From Actinomadura macra NBRC 14102 (lineage in GTDB: Bacteria; Actinomycetota; Actinomycetes; Streptosporangiales; Streptosporangiaceae), in assembly GCF_001552215.1 (NCBI RefSeq), contig NZ_BCQT01000002.1, positions 434,001 through 498,000 on the forward strand: a stretch of DNA of 64,000 nt, given 5' to 3'. Within the stretch, counting starts at the first letter, position 1. Every line of letters starts with the position of its first letter. Below are positions 55,916 to 64,000 of the stretch, piece by piece. The notes below the pieces were generated by a model. It was not told the DNA's origin, did not search any database, and worked only from the letters and a program-made list of their open reading frames with translations. A program made the position numbers and the translations under genes.

Positions 55916-57079
55916 TCACTCCGTTCTCGCCTGCTGGAGGAGGTCGGCGCGCAGATCGTCGCCGGTGCCGGCCTCGCGGAGCCGGGTCAGCGCCTCCCGG
56001 GCCTGGTCGTCGAGCTTCTGCGGCACCTGGACGTCCACGGTGACCAGCAGGTCGCCCTTGGTGCCGTCGCGGCGGGGCGCGCCGCGGCCCTTGACCCGGA
56101 ACGTGCGGCCGTTCGGGGTGCCCTCCGGCAGGCGCAGCGTGACCGGCTGCCCCTGGAACGTCGGCACCCGGATCTCCGCGCCGAGCGCCGCCTCGGGGAA
56201 CGTCACCGGGACGGTCAGTGTCAGGTTGTCGCCGCCGCGGCCGAACACCTGGTGCGGCCGCACCTTGATGTTGACGTACAGGTCGCCGCTCGGGCCGCCG
56301 TTCTCGCCCGGCGCGCCCTTGCCCTTGAGCCTGATCTTCTGCCCGTCCGCGACGCCCGCCGGGATGCGCGCCTGGATCGTGCGGGTGCCGGTCGCGCGGC
56401 CGCTGCCGTGGCATTTCGGGCACGGGTCGTCCACGACGAGGCCCCGGCCGTGGCACTCCTTGCACGGCTCCTGGAAGCCGAAGTTGCCGAGGTTGCGGGT
56501 CTCGTGCCCGGTGCCCTCGCAGTTCGGGCACACGCGCGGGACGGTCCCCGCCCTCGCGCCGGTCCCGCGGCAGCCGTCGCACGCGGCCTCGCTGGTCAGC
56601 TTGATCGGGACGGTCACGCCGTTCATCGCGCGGCCGAACGACAGCGTCACGTCCGTCTCGACGTCCGCGCCGCGCCTGGCCCGCCGCGTCCCGGTCGTGC
56701 GGGTGCCGCCGCCCCGGTTGAACAGCCCGCCGAACAGGTCGCCGATCCGCTCGCCGGCGCCGCCGGTCTGCGGGCCGCCCTGCTGCCCGAAGATGTCCCC
56801 CAGGTCGAAGGGGAAACCGCCGCCCTGCTGGCCGCGGAAACCGCCCGGCATCGACCGCACCGAGTCGTACTCCTTGCGGCGCTTCTCGTCCGACAGGACG
56901 TCGTAGGCCTCGGAGACCTCCTTGAAGCGGTCCTCGGCGTCGGTGTCGCCCTTGTTGGCGTCCGGGTGGTACTTGCGGGCCAGCTTCCGGTAGGACTTCT
57001 TGATCTCCTCCTGCGAGGCCGTCTTCGCGACACCGAGGACCTTGTAGTAGTCCTTTTCCAGGTAGTCCTTGGTGCTCAC
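55916..57079 (-). CDS. dnaJ: Chaperone DnaJ
   Basis: 387 residues. The J domain has the HPD motif ([15 protein letters not shown]), then a Gly/Phe-rich region, four CxxCxGxG zinc motifs ([32 protein letters not shown]) and the C-terminal substrate domain. The GTG start gives [17 protein letters not shown]. It delivers substrate to DnaK. Confidence 0.96.
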   Translation of the reverse strand: MSTKDYLEKDYYKVLGVAKTASQEEIKKSYRKLARKYHPDANKGDTDAEDRFKEVSEAYDVLSDEKRRKEYDSVRSMPGGFRGQQGGGFPFDLGDIFGQQGGPQTGGAGERIGDLFGGLFNRGGGTRTTGTRRARRGADVETDVTLSFGRAMNGVTVPIKLTSEAACDGCRGTGARAGTVPRVCPNCEGTGHETRNLGNFGFQEPCKECHGRGLVVDDPCPKCHGSGRATGTRTIQARIPAGVADGQKIRLKGKGAPGENGGPSGDLYVNIKVRPHQVFGRGGDNLTLTVPVTFPEAALGAEIRVPTFQGQPVTLRLPEGTPNGRTFRVKGRGAPRRDGTKGDLLVTVDVQVPQKLDDQAREALTRLREAGTGDDLRADLLQQARTE

Positions 57080-57134
57080 GGCGCCCCGCTCTCTGCTATC
57101 GCCACTTGCCACATGTCTTTCCATGCCCCGGAGA

Positions 57135-57162
57135 CCCGTCCCGGCCGCACGGCCGGGACGGG
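57135..57162 (-). promoter_or_regulatory. 13-bp GC-rich hairpin between grpE and dnaJ
   Basis: Arms CCCGTCCCGGCCG and its exact complement around CA. It lies 60 bases after the grpE stop and could slow or process the mRNA so that dnaJ is made in lower amount. No U-tract follows. Confidence 0.5.
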
Positions 57163-57220
57163 ACCCTCGGGTCGATTCCGGGGGCTCGGGCCCCCGGTCC
57201 CCCTGGCGAGAGCCAGGAGG

Positions 57221-57841
57221 TCACTCTGCGCCGGCCGGTTCCTCGCCGGAGCCGCCGTTCGGGTCGGGCTCGGCCACCGCCACGCGGGCGGGGCGCAGGA
57301 TCCGCTCACCGATCCGGTAGCCGGGCTGGAGGACGTCCGCGACGCTCGTCTCGGTCACCTCCGCCGAGTACGAGTGCATGAGCGCCTCGTGCACGGTCGG
57401 GTCGAAGGGCTCCCCCTTCTGCCCGTACCGCTCCAGCCCGAGCTTGCCCGTGACCGACTCCAGCCGGTCGCCGACGGACTTGAACCCGCCGGTCAGTTCG
57501 TCGTGGTCGCGGGCCCGGCCGATGTCGTCCAGCACCGGGAGCAGCTCGGACAACACCTGCCCGAGGGCCTGCTCGCGGACGGCGACCCGGTCGCGCTCGA
57601 CGCGCTTGCGGTAGTTGTCGTACTCCGCCTTGAGCCTCTGAAGATCGGCGAGGCGCTCGGCGAGCTGGGTCTTGAGCGTGGAGTCCGCTTCGCCGGTGAC
57701 CGCGGCGTCGCCCGTGGCGGGGGCCTCCGGGGCCGGCGTGCCGCCGGACTCCCGGACCTTCCCCGTCTTGGGATCGATGCGCCGCTTGTCGCGGATCACC
57801 GGGCCCTCCTTCTCCTCGCCCTCATCGGGGGAGGTCGTCAC
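57221..57841 (-). CDS. grpE: Nucleotide exchange factor GrpE
   Basis: 206 residues. A charged N-terminus, a coiled coil ([20 protein letters not shown]) and the beta-wing [14 protein letters not shown] with [20 protein letters not shown] are the family's marks. It releases ADP from DnaK. The GTG overlaps the dnaK stop by four bases (GTGA). Confidence 0.95.
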   Translation of the reverse strand: MTTSPDEGEEKEGPVIRDKRRIDPKTGKVRESGGTPAPEAPATGDAAVTGEADSTLKTQLAERLADLQRLKAEYDNYRKRVERDRVAVREQALGQVLSELLPVLDDIGRARDHDELTGGFKSVGDRLESVTGKLGLERYGQKGEPFDPTVHEALMHSYSAEVTETSVADVLQPGYRIGERILRPARVAVAEPDPNGGSGEEPAGAE

Positions 57842-59703
57842 GACGCGTCACCCTTCGGCTTGTCCTCGTCGACGATCTCGGCGTCGACGACCTCGTCGTC
57901 CTGGTCACCGGCCTGGGCGCCGGCGGTCGGACCGTGGTCCTGCTCACCGGCCTGCGCGCCTTCCGGGTTCTGCGCGTACATCGCCGCGCCCATCTTCTGG
58001 CTGATCTGGGCGAGCTTCTCGGCGCTGGACTTGATCGCCTCGACGTCGGTGCCTTCGAGGGCCTTCTTGACCTCGGCGACCGCGTCGCCCACCTCGGTCT
58101 TGAGCTCCGCGGGGACCTTCTCGTCGTTCTCCCGCAGGAACTTCTCGGTGGAGTAGGCGAGGGTGTCGGCCTGGTTGCGGACCTCGGCCTCCTCCTTGCG
58201 CTGGCGGTCCTCCTCGGCGTACTGCTCGGCGTCACGCATCATCTTCTCGATGTCGTCCTTGGGCAGCGCGCTGCCGCCGGTGATGACCATCGACTGCTCG
58301 CGGCCGGTGCCCTGGTCCTTCGCCGAGACGTTGACGATCCCGTTGGCGTCGATGTCGAAGGTGACCTCGATCTGCGGGACGCCGCGCGGCGCGGGCGGCA
58401 GGCCGGTGAGCTGGAAGGTGCCGAGCTTCTTGTTGTACGCGGCGATCTCGCGTTCGCCCTGGTAGACCTGGATCTCCACGGACGGCTGGTTGTCGTCGGC
58501 GGTGGTGAAGGTCTCCGAGCGCTTGGTCGGGATCGTGGTGTTCCGCTCGATGATCTTGGTGAAGATGCCGCCCTTGGTCTCGATGCCCAGGCTCAGCGGC
58601 GTCACGTCCAGCAGCAGGACGTCCTTGACCTCGCCCTTCAGCACGCCCGCCTGGAGGCTCGCGCCGATCGCGACGACCTCGTCGGCGTTGACGCCCTTGT
58701 TGGGCTCCTTGCCGCCGGTCAGCTCCTTGACCAGCTCCGACACCGCGGGCATCCGGGTCGAGCCGCCGACCAGGACGACCTGGTCGATGCCGTCGACGGA
58801 GATCTTGGCGTCCTTGAGCACCGAGTGGAACGGCGCCTTGGTCCGGTCGAGCAGGTCGGAGGTCATCCGCTGGAACTCGCCGCGGGTGAGCTTCTCCTCC
58901 AGGTGCAGCGGGCCCTCGGCCGACGCGGTGATGTAGGGCAGGTGGATCGTCGTCTCGGACGAGCCGGACAGCTCGATCTTGGCCTTCTCCGCGCCCTCAC
59001 GGATCCGCTGGAGGGCCATCTTGTCCTTGGACAGGTCGACGCCGTTGGCGTTCTTGAACTTCTCGACCAGCCAGTCGACGATCTTCTGGTCCCAGTCGTC
59101 GCCGCCCAGGTGGTTGTCGCCGCTGGTGGCCTTGACCTCCACCACGCCGTCGCCGACCTCCAGCAGGGACACGTCGAACGTGCCGCCGCCCAGGTCGAAC
59201 ACCAGGATGGTGGCCTCGTTCTCCTTGTCCAGGTGGTAGGCCAGCGCCGCGGAGGTGGGCTCGTTGATGATGCGCAGGACGTTCAGCCCCGCGATCTGCC
59301 CGGCCTCCTTGGTGGCCTGCCGCTGGTGGTCGGAGAAGTAGGCGGGCACCGTGATGACCGCGTCGGTGACGGTCTCACCGAGGTAGGACTCGGCGTCCCT
59401 CTTCAGCTTCTGCAGCACGAATGCGCTGATCTGCTGCGGGGTGAAGTCCTTGCCGTCGATCGTGGTGTTCCAGTCGGTGCCCATCTCGCGCTTGACCGAA
59501 CGGATCGTCCGGTCCACGTTGGTCACCGCCTGGCGCTTGGCCACCTCGCCGACGAGCACCTCACCGTTCTTGGCGAAGGCCACGACCGACGGCGTGGTCC
59601 GCGACCCCTCCGCGTTCGCGATGACGGTGGGCTCGCCGCCCTCCAGGATCGCGACGACCGAGTTGGTCGTCCCGAGGTCGATGCCGACCGCACGTGATGC
59701 CAT
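57838..59703 (-). CDS. dnaK: Chaperone DnaK
   Basis: 621 residues, the Hsp70 chaperone. The ATPase domain has [16 protein letters not shown] and [16 protein letters not shown]; the substrate domain has [14 protein letters not shown]. It ends [10 protein letters not shown]. The ATG follows GGAGG. It heads the dnaK-grpE-dnaJ-hspR(-clpB) operon under the HAIR. Confidence 0.97.
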   Translation of the reverse strand: MASRAVGIDLGTTNSVVAILEGGEPTVIANAEGSRTTPSVVAFAKNGEVLVGEVAKRQAVTNVDRTIRSVKREMGTDWNTTIDGKDFTPQQISAFVLQKLKRDAESYLGETVTDAVITVPAYFSDHQRQATKEAGQIAGLNVLRIINEPTSAALAYHLDKENEATILVFDLGGGTFDVSLLEVGDGVVEVKATSGDNHLGGDDWDQKIVDWLVEKFKNANGVDLSKDKMALQRIREGAEKAKIELSGSSETTIHLPYITASAEGPLHLEEKLTRGEFQRMTSDLLDRTKAPFHSVLKDAKISVDGIDQVVLVGGSTRMPAVSELVKELTGGKEPNKGVNADEVVAIGASLQAGVLKGEVKDVLLLDVTPLSLGIETKGGIFTKIIERNTTIPTKRSETFTTADDNQPSVEIQVYQGEREIAAYNKKLGTFQLTGLPPAPRGVPQIEVTFDIDANGIVNVSAKDQGTGREQSMVITGGSALPKDDIEKMMRDAEQYAEEDRQRKEEAEVRNQADTLAYSTEKFLRENDEKVPAELKTEVGDAVAEVKKALEGTDVEAIKSSAEKLAQISQKMGAAMYAQNPEGAQAGEQDHGPTAGAQAGDQDDEVVDAEIVDEDKPKGDAS

Positions 59704-59804
59704 GTCTGTTCGTCCTCCGTCGTTACGTGCCGGGTTATCACGTTCCGGCCGCGTCCCCCTGGGTCCTGCGTCCGGTCGAGTCTCTGCTCGCAAGAGTGCC
59801 GGGC

Positions 59805-59846
59805 CCGTTCCGTGTTGTCAAATGACTTGAGCCTACCCGACTCAAC
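59805..59846 (-). promoter_or_regulatory. HAIR operator and promoter of dnaK
   Basis: The inverted repeat CTTGAGC-N7-ACTCAAC at 59826-59846 matches the HspR-binding HAIR consensus CTTGAGT-N7-ACTCAAG with two mismatches. On the minus strand a perfect TTGACA (-35) follows four bases later. The -10 is weak (CACTCT at a 17-base spacing). Confidence 0.85.
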
Positions 59847-59961
59847 TTTGCTGACGTCCTCTACAACAGGACGATTGAGCGCCCTATTCCGGTTCCCGGG
59901 GCTGGTCCTGACGAGGGCCTGCTGAGACTGATCGCTACCGGGCCGCGACCACTGGATACCG

Positions 59962-60681
59962 CTACCGGGCGGGCCTGCGGCGCTCGATGCCGTCCAGGAC
60001 GCAGTCGAGCCCGAACGCGAAACGGCCCTCCAGGACGTCGGCGGTCTCGTCCTCCCAGATCTGGCGGAGGTGTGCCGCGAGGCGGGGGCTGCGCTCGGCG
60101 GTCTCCGCGAGAAAGGGGCCGAGCGTCTCGATCCAGGCGGCGACCGTCGTGCCCGCCTGGTTGACCTGCCAGCTCGCCTCGCTCCCGGCCGCGCCGATCA
60201 CGTAGTCCACGACGAGCGACCACGCGTACTCCAGCCCGAAGCCGGTGAACCCGGCCGCGCCGAACAGCACGAGCGCCTCGTCCAGGACACGGACGGCGTT
60301 GGGTCCGACCATGGGACGGCTGCCGAACAGCGTGACCGTCCACGGGTGCCGGTGGATCATCGCGCGGTAGCTGCGCGCGTAGCCGGTGGCCGCCGCGCGC
60401 CAGCCGCCGTCCGCCGGGTCCGGGACCTCCACCTCGGCCATGACCCGGTCGAGCGCCAGCTCCAGCAGCTCGTCCTTGTTGGCGACATGCCAGTAGACGG
60501 ACGTGGCGCCGGAATTGAGGCGCGTGCCGAGCCGCCGCATGCTCAGCCCGTCGAGCCCCTCGGCGTCGAGCAACTCCAGCGCGGCGTCGACGATCTGGTC
60601 GCGGGTGAGCGTGGGCTGGTCGCGCCGTGCTCTCGCCGGACGGGTCCAGACGGACGTCGGGCGCGCCGGTGCCTCGGCCAT
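59962..60681 (-). CDS. TetR-family regulator of the adjacent efflux gene
   Basis: 239 residues. Helix-turn-helix: TRDQIVDAALELLDAEGLDG, then RRLGTRLNSGATSVYWHV. The C-terminal domain is the TetR class C type (tetracycline-repressor-like). ATG after GAGGAGG. It is divergent from an MFS gene, and four operator boxes lie between. Loss of binding with drug would release the exporter. Confidence 0.9.
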   Translation of the reverse strand: MAEAPARPTSVWTRPARARRDQPTLTRDQIVDAALELLDAEGLDGLSMRRLGTRLNSGATSVYWHVANKDELLELALDRVMAEVEVPDPADGGWRAAATGYARSYRAMIHRHPWTVTLFGSRPMVGPNAVRVLDEALVLFGAAGFTGFGLEYAWSLVVDYVIGAAGSEASWQVNQAGTTVAAWIETLGPFLAETAERSPRLAAHLRQIWEDETADVLEGRFAFGLDCVLDGIERRRPAR

Positions 60682-60700
60682 GGGGCCTCCTCTGCTGACT

Positions 60701-60778
60701 CTCGTACAGGGTACCGGGGCTTGAACAGTGTACGAGGAAGCTCATACAGTGTTCGAGGCAACTAGAACACTGTACGAG
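60701..60778. promoter_or_regulatory. Array of four 17-bp operator boxes
   Basis: Boxes start at 60701, 60720, 60741 and 60762. Each fits the palindrome CTCGTACAGTGTACGAG with two to three mismatches (for example CTCATACAGTGTTCGAG). Centres are 19, 21 and 21 bases apart, so all face the same side of the helix. Confidence 0.8.
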
Positions 60779-60795
60779 CAGAGGGAGCGAACCCA

Positions 60796-62304
60796 GTGGA
60801 CCCCATGAGCCCGGCCGCGCATCCGCGGCGCTGGCAGATCCTCGGCGTGCTCTGCCTGAGCCTCTTCGTGGTCGTGGTGGACAACACGATCCTCAACGTC
60901 GCGATCCCGTCCCTGCTGGACGACCTGGACGCCACCACGTCCGACGTCCAATGGGTGATCGACGCCTACTCGCTGGTCTTCGCGGGCCTGCTGGTCACGG
61001 CGGGCAGCCTCGGCGACCGGTACGGCCGCCGCCGCGCCATGCTGATCGGGTTCGCGCTGTTCGGGCTCGGCTCGCTGCTCGCGGCCTTCGCCGAGAACCC
61101 GGCGCAGCTCGTCGCCATGCGCGCGCTGATGGGCGTCGGCGGCGCGTTCCTGATGCCCGGAACGCTGTCGATCATGGCGCAGGTCTTCGGCGCGGACGAG
61201 CGCCCCAAGGCGTTCGCCATCTGGGGCGCGACGTCCATGGTCGGCATCGCCGCCGGACCGACGCTCGGCGGCTTCCTGCTGGAGCACTCCTGGTGGGGCT
61301 CGGTCTTCCTGGTGAACGTGCCCGTCGCCGTCCTCGCCGTCGTGGGGCTGCTGGTCCTCGTCCCGGAGACGCGCGGACCGCGGCGCCGCCCGGACGTGCT
61401 CGGCGCCGTGCTGTCCACGCTCGGCATGTCGGCGCTGGTATGGGCGATCATCACCGGGCCCGAGCACGGCTGGACGGGACCGCGTACCCTCGGCGGGCTC
61501 GCCGTCGCCGTGGCGGCGCTCGGCCTGTTCGTCCGCTGGCAGCACCGCAACCCCGAGCCGATGCTCGACCTGCGGCTGCTGCGGCGGCGCCAGTTCTCCG
61601 GCGCCGCCGTCATCATCGCGGCCTTCGGGTTCGCGCTGGCCGGGACTCTGTTCGCGCTCACCCAGATGTTCCAGCTCGTCCTCGGCTACGGGCCGCTCAA
61701 GGCGGGACTGGCCATGCTGCCCGTCGCCGTGTCGGCCGGCCTCGGCAACGGCCTCGGCGCCGCACTGGAGGCCAGGATCGGCGGGCGGAACGCCATCGCC
61801 GCCGGGTTCGCCATCGCCGCGGCCGGATTCGCGGCGCTCGGCCTCGTCGGCCCCGGCGACGGCTTCGGCGCGATCGTCATCGGGCTCGTCGTCCTCGGCT
61901 TCGGCGCCGGCCTCGGCGCGCCCGCCGCCTACAGCACGCTGATGGCCGCGATCCCGCGCGAGGAGGCCGGCGTCGGCTCGGCCGTGAACGACGCGGGCCA
62001 GGAACTCGGCAACGCGCTCGGCGTCGCCGTGATCGGCAGCGTCATCTCCGCCTCGTACAGGCAAGACCTCCCGGACGCGGCGCCCGCCCCCGCGCGGCAC
62101 TCCCTCGGCGAGGCCCTCGCCCTCGGAGACCCCGGCCTCGCCCGCACCGCCCGCGACGCGTTCGTCCACGCACAGGCGGTGGGCTCGTTCACCGCGGGCG
62201 CGACGATGCTGGCCGCCGCGGTCTTCGCACTGCTCGTCCTACGCGGCGGCCACCGACCCGTCACAGACTCCACCCCGGCACGCGAATCCGTCCCGCACAC
62301 GTGA
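60796..62304 (+). CDS. MFS multidrug transporter, EmrB/QacA (DHA2) type
   Basis: 502 residues, 14 membrane segments. Helix 1 has the DHA2 motif LFVVVVDNTILNVAIPSLL, then the loop GSLGDRYGRRRAML and RALMGVGGAFLMPGTLSIM. A GTG start with GGGAG upstream; an ATG is three codons later. It is under the divergent TetR's array. The substrate is unknown. Confidence 0.92.
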   Translation: MDPMSPAAHPRRWQILGVLCLSLFVVVVDNTILNVAIPSLLDDLDATTSDVQWVIDAYSLVFAGLLVTAGSLGDRYGRRRAMLIGFALFGLGSLLAAFAENPAQLVAMRALMGVGGAFLMPGTLSIMAQVFGADERPKAFAIWGATSMVGIAAGPTLGGFLLEHSWWGSVFLVNVPVAVLAVVGLLVLVPETRGPRRRPDVLGAVLSTLGMSALVWAIITGPEHGWTGPRTLGGLAVAVAALGLFVRWQHRNPEPMLDLRLLRRRQFSGAAVIIAAFGFALAGTLFALTQMFQLVLGYGPLKAGLAMLPVAVSAGLGNGLGAALEARIGGRNAIAAGFAIAAAGFAALGLVGPGDGFGAIVIGLVVLGFGAGLGAPAAYSTLMAAIPREEAGVGSAVNDAGQELGNALGVAVIGSVISASYRQDLPDAAPAPARHSLGEALALGDPGLARTARDAFVHAQAVGSFTAGATMLAAAVFALLVLRGGHRPVTDSTPARESVPHT

Positions 62305-62410
62305 GCTCCAGCGCACGTGGACGGTCCGGACGCGTAAACGTCCGGCGCGCGTGAAAGCGATCCGGGGACGGTGCGGAGTACAGGATGACACCGACCCCCG
62401 GAGGTTCTTC

Positions 62411-62443
62411 ATGCCCGACCCCACCAGCGGGGCGGACAGGTGA
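62411..62443 (+). CDS. Ten-codon leader peptide coupled to the sigma gene
   Basis: MPDPTSGADR then TGA. The ATG has GGAGG six bases upstream, the best ribosome site in the area. The TGA overlaps the sigma GTG (GTGA). The sigma gene itself has no good site, so its translation may depend on this leader. Confidence 0.5.
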   Translation: MPDPTSGADR

Positions 62444-63039
62444 CCGCCCCGCCCCACCTCGCCCAGCCGGGCGGGACCCGCGAGGACGACGCCGGGCTCG
62501 TCGCCGCGTCCCTGCGCGACGCCGAGCTCTTCACCGCCGTCTACGACCGGCACTTCCCCGCCGTGTACCGCTACGTCGCGGGACGTCTCGGACGTGAGGT
62601 CGCCGACGACGTCGTCGCCGAGACGTTCCTCGCCGCGTTCCGCCGCCGGGCGACGTTCGACCCCTCGCGCGGCGACGTCCGCCCCTGGCTGTTCGGCTTC
62701 GCGACCAAACTGATCGCCCAGCACAGGCGGGTGGAGACGCGCCGCTACCAGGCACTCGCCCGCCTCGGCCCCGAACCCGACCCCGGCGGCCACGAGGACA
62801 GCGTCGCCGCCTCCGTGACCGCCGAGCGCATGCAGCCGGCGCTCGCCCGCGCGCTCGCGGCGCTGTCGCGCAAGGACCGCGACGTCGTGCTCCTCAAGGC
62901 GCTCGGCCAGCTCTCGCACGAGGAGATCGCCGCCGTGCTCGGTATCCCGTACGGGACGGTCGGCTCCCGCCTCAACCGGGCGCGCAGGAAGCTGCGCGCC
63001 GACCTGCCCCCAGACGCTTTCGACACGGAAGGACCGTGA
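62440..63039 (+). CDS. ECF RNA polymerase sigma factor
   Basis: 199 residues. Sigma2 is at about 25-95 (LFTAVYDRHFPAVYRYVAGR, then VVAETFLAAFRRR), sigma4 at about 130-185 (LSRKDRDVVLLKALGQLSHE, then IPYGTVGSRLNRARRKL). The GTG start is coupled to the leader. The next gene, two bases on, encodes a membrane protein and is the probable regulator. Confidence 0.9.
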   Translation: MTAPPHLAQPGGTREDDAGLVAASLRDAELFTAVYDRHFPAVYRYVAGRLGREVADDVVAETFLAAFRRRATFDPSRGDVRPWLFGFATKLIAQHRRVETRRYQALARLGPEPDPGGHEDSVAASVTAERMQPALARALAALSRKDRDVVLLKALGQLSHEEIAAVLGIPYGTVGSRLNRARRKLRADLPPDAFDTEGP

Positions 63040-63041
63040 CC

Positions 63042-64000
63042 ATGGACGAGTTCCAGATGATCGCCACCCTGCTGGACGAGCCCCCGTCCGGCGAAGCCGC
63101 CGCCGCCGGGCGACGCCGCCTCACCACGGAGATCCGCCACCCGCGCCGCCGTCCCGCGCTGCAGCGCCTGCCGCTCTTCGGGGGCATCGGCCTGGCCGCC
63201 ACCGCGGCGGGCGTCGCGGGTGTGCTGCTGTTGTCCTCCGGAACCTCTCCCCGCGCACCCGACCCCGTGGACGCCCGTCCGATGTCCGCCCAGGCGGTGC
63301 TGCTCTCGGCGGCCAGACAGGCCGAGGCGGCGCCCGCCACCGGCCGGTACTGGCACGTGCGCATCATGATGACCCGACCCGTCCAGGTGGGGCCGGCGGG
63401 AAACCGGTACTGGGTGGACCGGCGGTTCGTCGACGAGACCTGGACCCAGCCCAGCGGGCGCTCCAGTTCCGGCTTCCGCGAGGTGGGCGCCCGCCCCTCC
63501 TCACAGGCCGACGCGGCGGCGTGGAAGCGCGACGGCTCGCCCGTCAAGTGGGACCTCGGCAAGGGCGACACCGTGGACGGCGCCCACATCTTCGTCTACG
63601 CCACCCCCCAACCCGGTCGGGTGACCAAGACCGCCGGGTCGAACACCTTCAACGTGTGTGACAAGGAGATGTCCTACAAGCAGGTGCGTGCGCTGCCCGC
63701 CGAGCCTGCCGCCCTCAAGAACGCCGTCGTGAAAGCGATGCGGAACAACGACGACGGCCGGGTGCCCGCCGACGCGCAGAACGGGTTCGTCCAGCAATGC
63801 CTGGTGGGCCTGCTGGCGGACATTCCCGCGCACCCGAAGGTGCGCGGAGCCGCCTACCGGGCGCTGGCGACCATGCCGGGCGTCAAGGTGACCGGCCCGA
63901 CCGCCGACGAGCGCGGACGCAAGGGGATCGGCCTCGTCCTGCAGGACGGCGCCGGCCGCCCGGTCACCCGCCTGGTGATCGACCCGAAGACCTCCCTCGT
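63042..64000 (+). CDS. CU044_5270-type membrane protein, sigma partner (3' truncated)
   Basis: The frame is open to the window end, 319 codons. The N-terminal cytoplasmic part (DEFQMIATLLDEPPSGEAAA) is followed by one membrane helix (about 44-66) and an extracellular domain with RYWHVRIMMTRPVQVG and RYWVDRRF. This is the layout of CU044_5270 proteins, which commonly follow ECF sigma genes and may act as anti-sigma or sensor. The start ATG is two bases after the sigma stop with GGAAGG upstream. Confidence 0.8.
   Translation, partial: MDEFQMIATLLDEPPSGEAAAAGRRRLTTEIRHPRRRPALQRLPLFGGIGLAATAAGVAGVLLLSSGTSPRAPDPVDARPMSAQAVLLSAARQAEAAPATGRYWHVRIMMTRPVQVGPAGNRYWVDRRFVDETWTQPSGRSSSGFREVGARPSSQADAAAWKRDGSPVKWDLGKGDTVDGAHIFVYATPQPGRVTKTAGSNTFNVCDKEMSYKQVRALPAEPAALKNAVVKAMRNNDDGRVPADAQNGFVQQCLVGLLADIPAHPKVRGAAYRALATMPGVKVTGPTADERGRKGIGLVLQDGAGRPVTRLVIDPKTSL

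Overview
The window looks like chromosome from a high-GC actinomycete. GTG and TTG starts are common, third codon positions are almost all G or C, and the heat-shock genes are controlled by HspR. Best inference is Streptosporangiales, possibly Thermomonosporaceae (Actinomadura-like); no rRNA gene is present to settle it. The order purA, DUF3151, fba, dedA, pyrE, clpB, hspR-dnaJ-grpE-dnaK recalls, from memory, the same core neighbourhood in Mycobacterium tuberculosis, so most of the window is conserved chromosome with accessory inserts.

Layout. 0-9 kb: end of a solute-binding protein gene, a STAS protein, a PlsC acyltransferase, a lipoprotein, an NfeD-like/flotillin pair, an NrtR-type Nudix regulator, a HisC-type aminotransferase and a wHTH regulator. 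9-23 kb: murA, a SUFU-domain protein, the purD-purB-MOSC-purC operon, corA behind a small upstream ORF, a radical SAM plus kinase operon, a GDPD, a VOC protein and purA. 23-29.4 kb: a LuxR regulator, a flavoprotein, then an FAD monooxygenase / Hod-like dioxygenase / MFS cassette bounded by 48-bp direct repeats of the 3' end of the DUF3151 gene. 29-41 kb: DUF3151, GNAT, HxlR, fba, dedA, pyrE, a TPR protein, a NYN-domain protein, a helix-turn-helix protein with eleven tandem helical units, and a PhoD-type phosphatase. 41-49.5 kb: an accessory, partly decayed zone with gene remnants, secreted proteins, a STAS/wHTH pair and a membrane-anchored HTH-SH3 protein. 49.5-64 kb: an MFS-DGPF-ECF42 operon, clpB-hspR-dnaJ-grpE-dnaK with a HAIR operator, a TetR/MFS efflux pair with four operator boxes, and an ECF sigma factor with a CU044_5270-type partner that runs off the end.

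How the genes work together. Four purine genes (purD, purB, purC, purA) cover steps of IMP and AMP synthesis. The heat-shock block is a complete disaggregation and refolding machine with its own repressor. The most notable accessory item is the 3.7-kb cassette at 25.6-29.3 kb. It encodes a cofactor-free dioxygenase of the Hod/AqdC type, with the family's active-site residues in place, next to an FAD hydroxylase and an exporter or importer. The inferred job is hydroxylation and ring cleavage of a 4-quinolone such as quinaldine-derived oxoquinaldine or an alkylquinolone signal. Its ends suggest it arrived by recombination at the 3' end of the DUF3151 gene.
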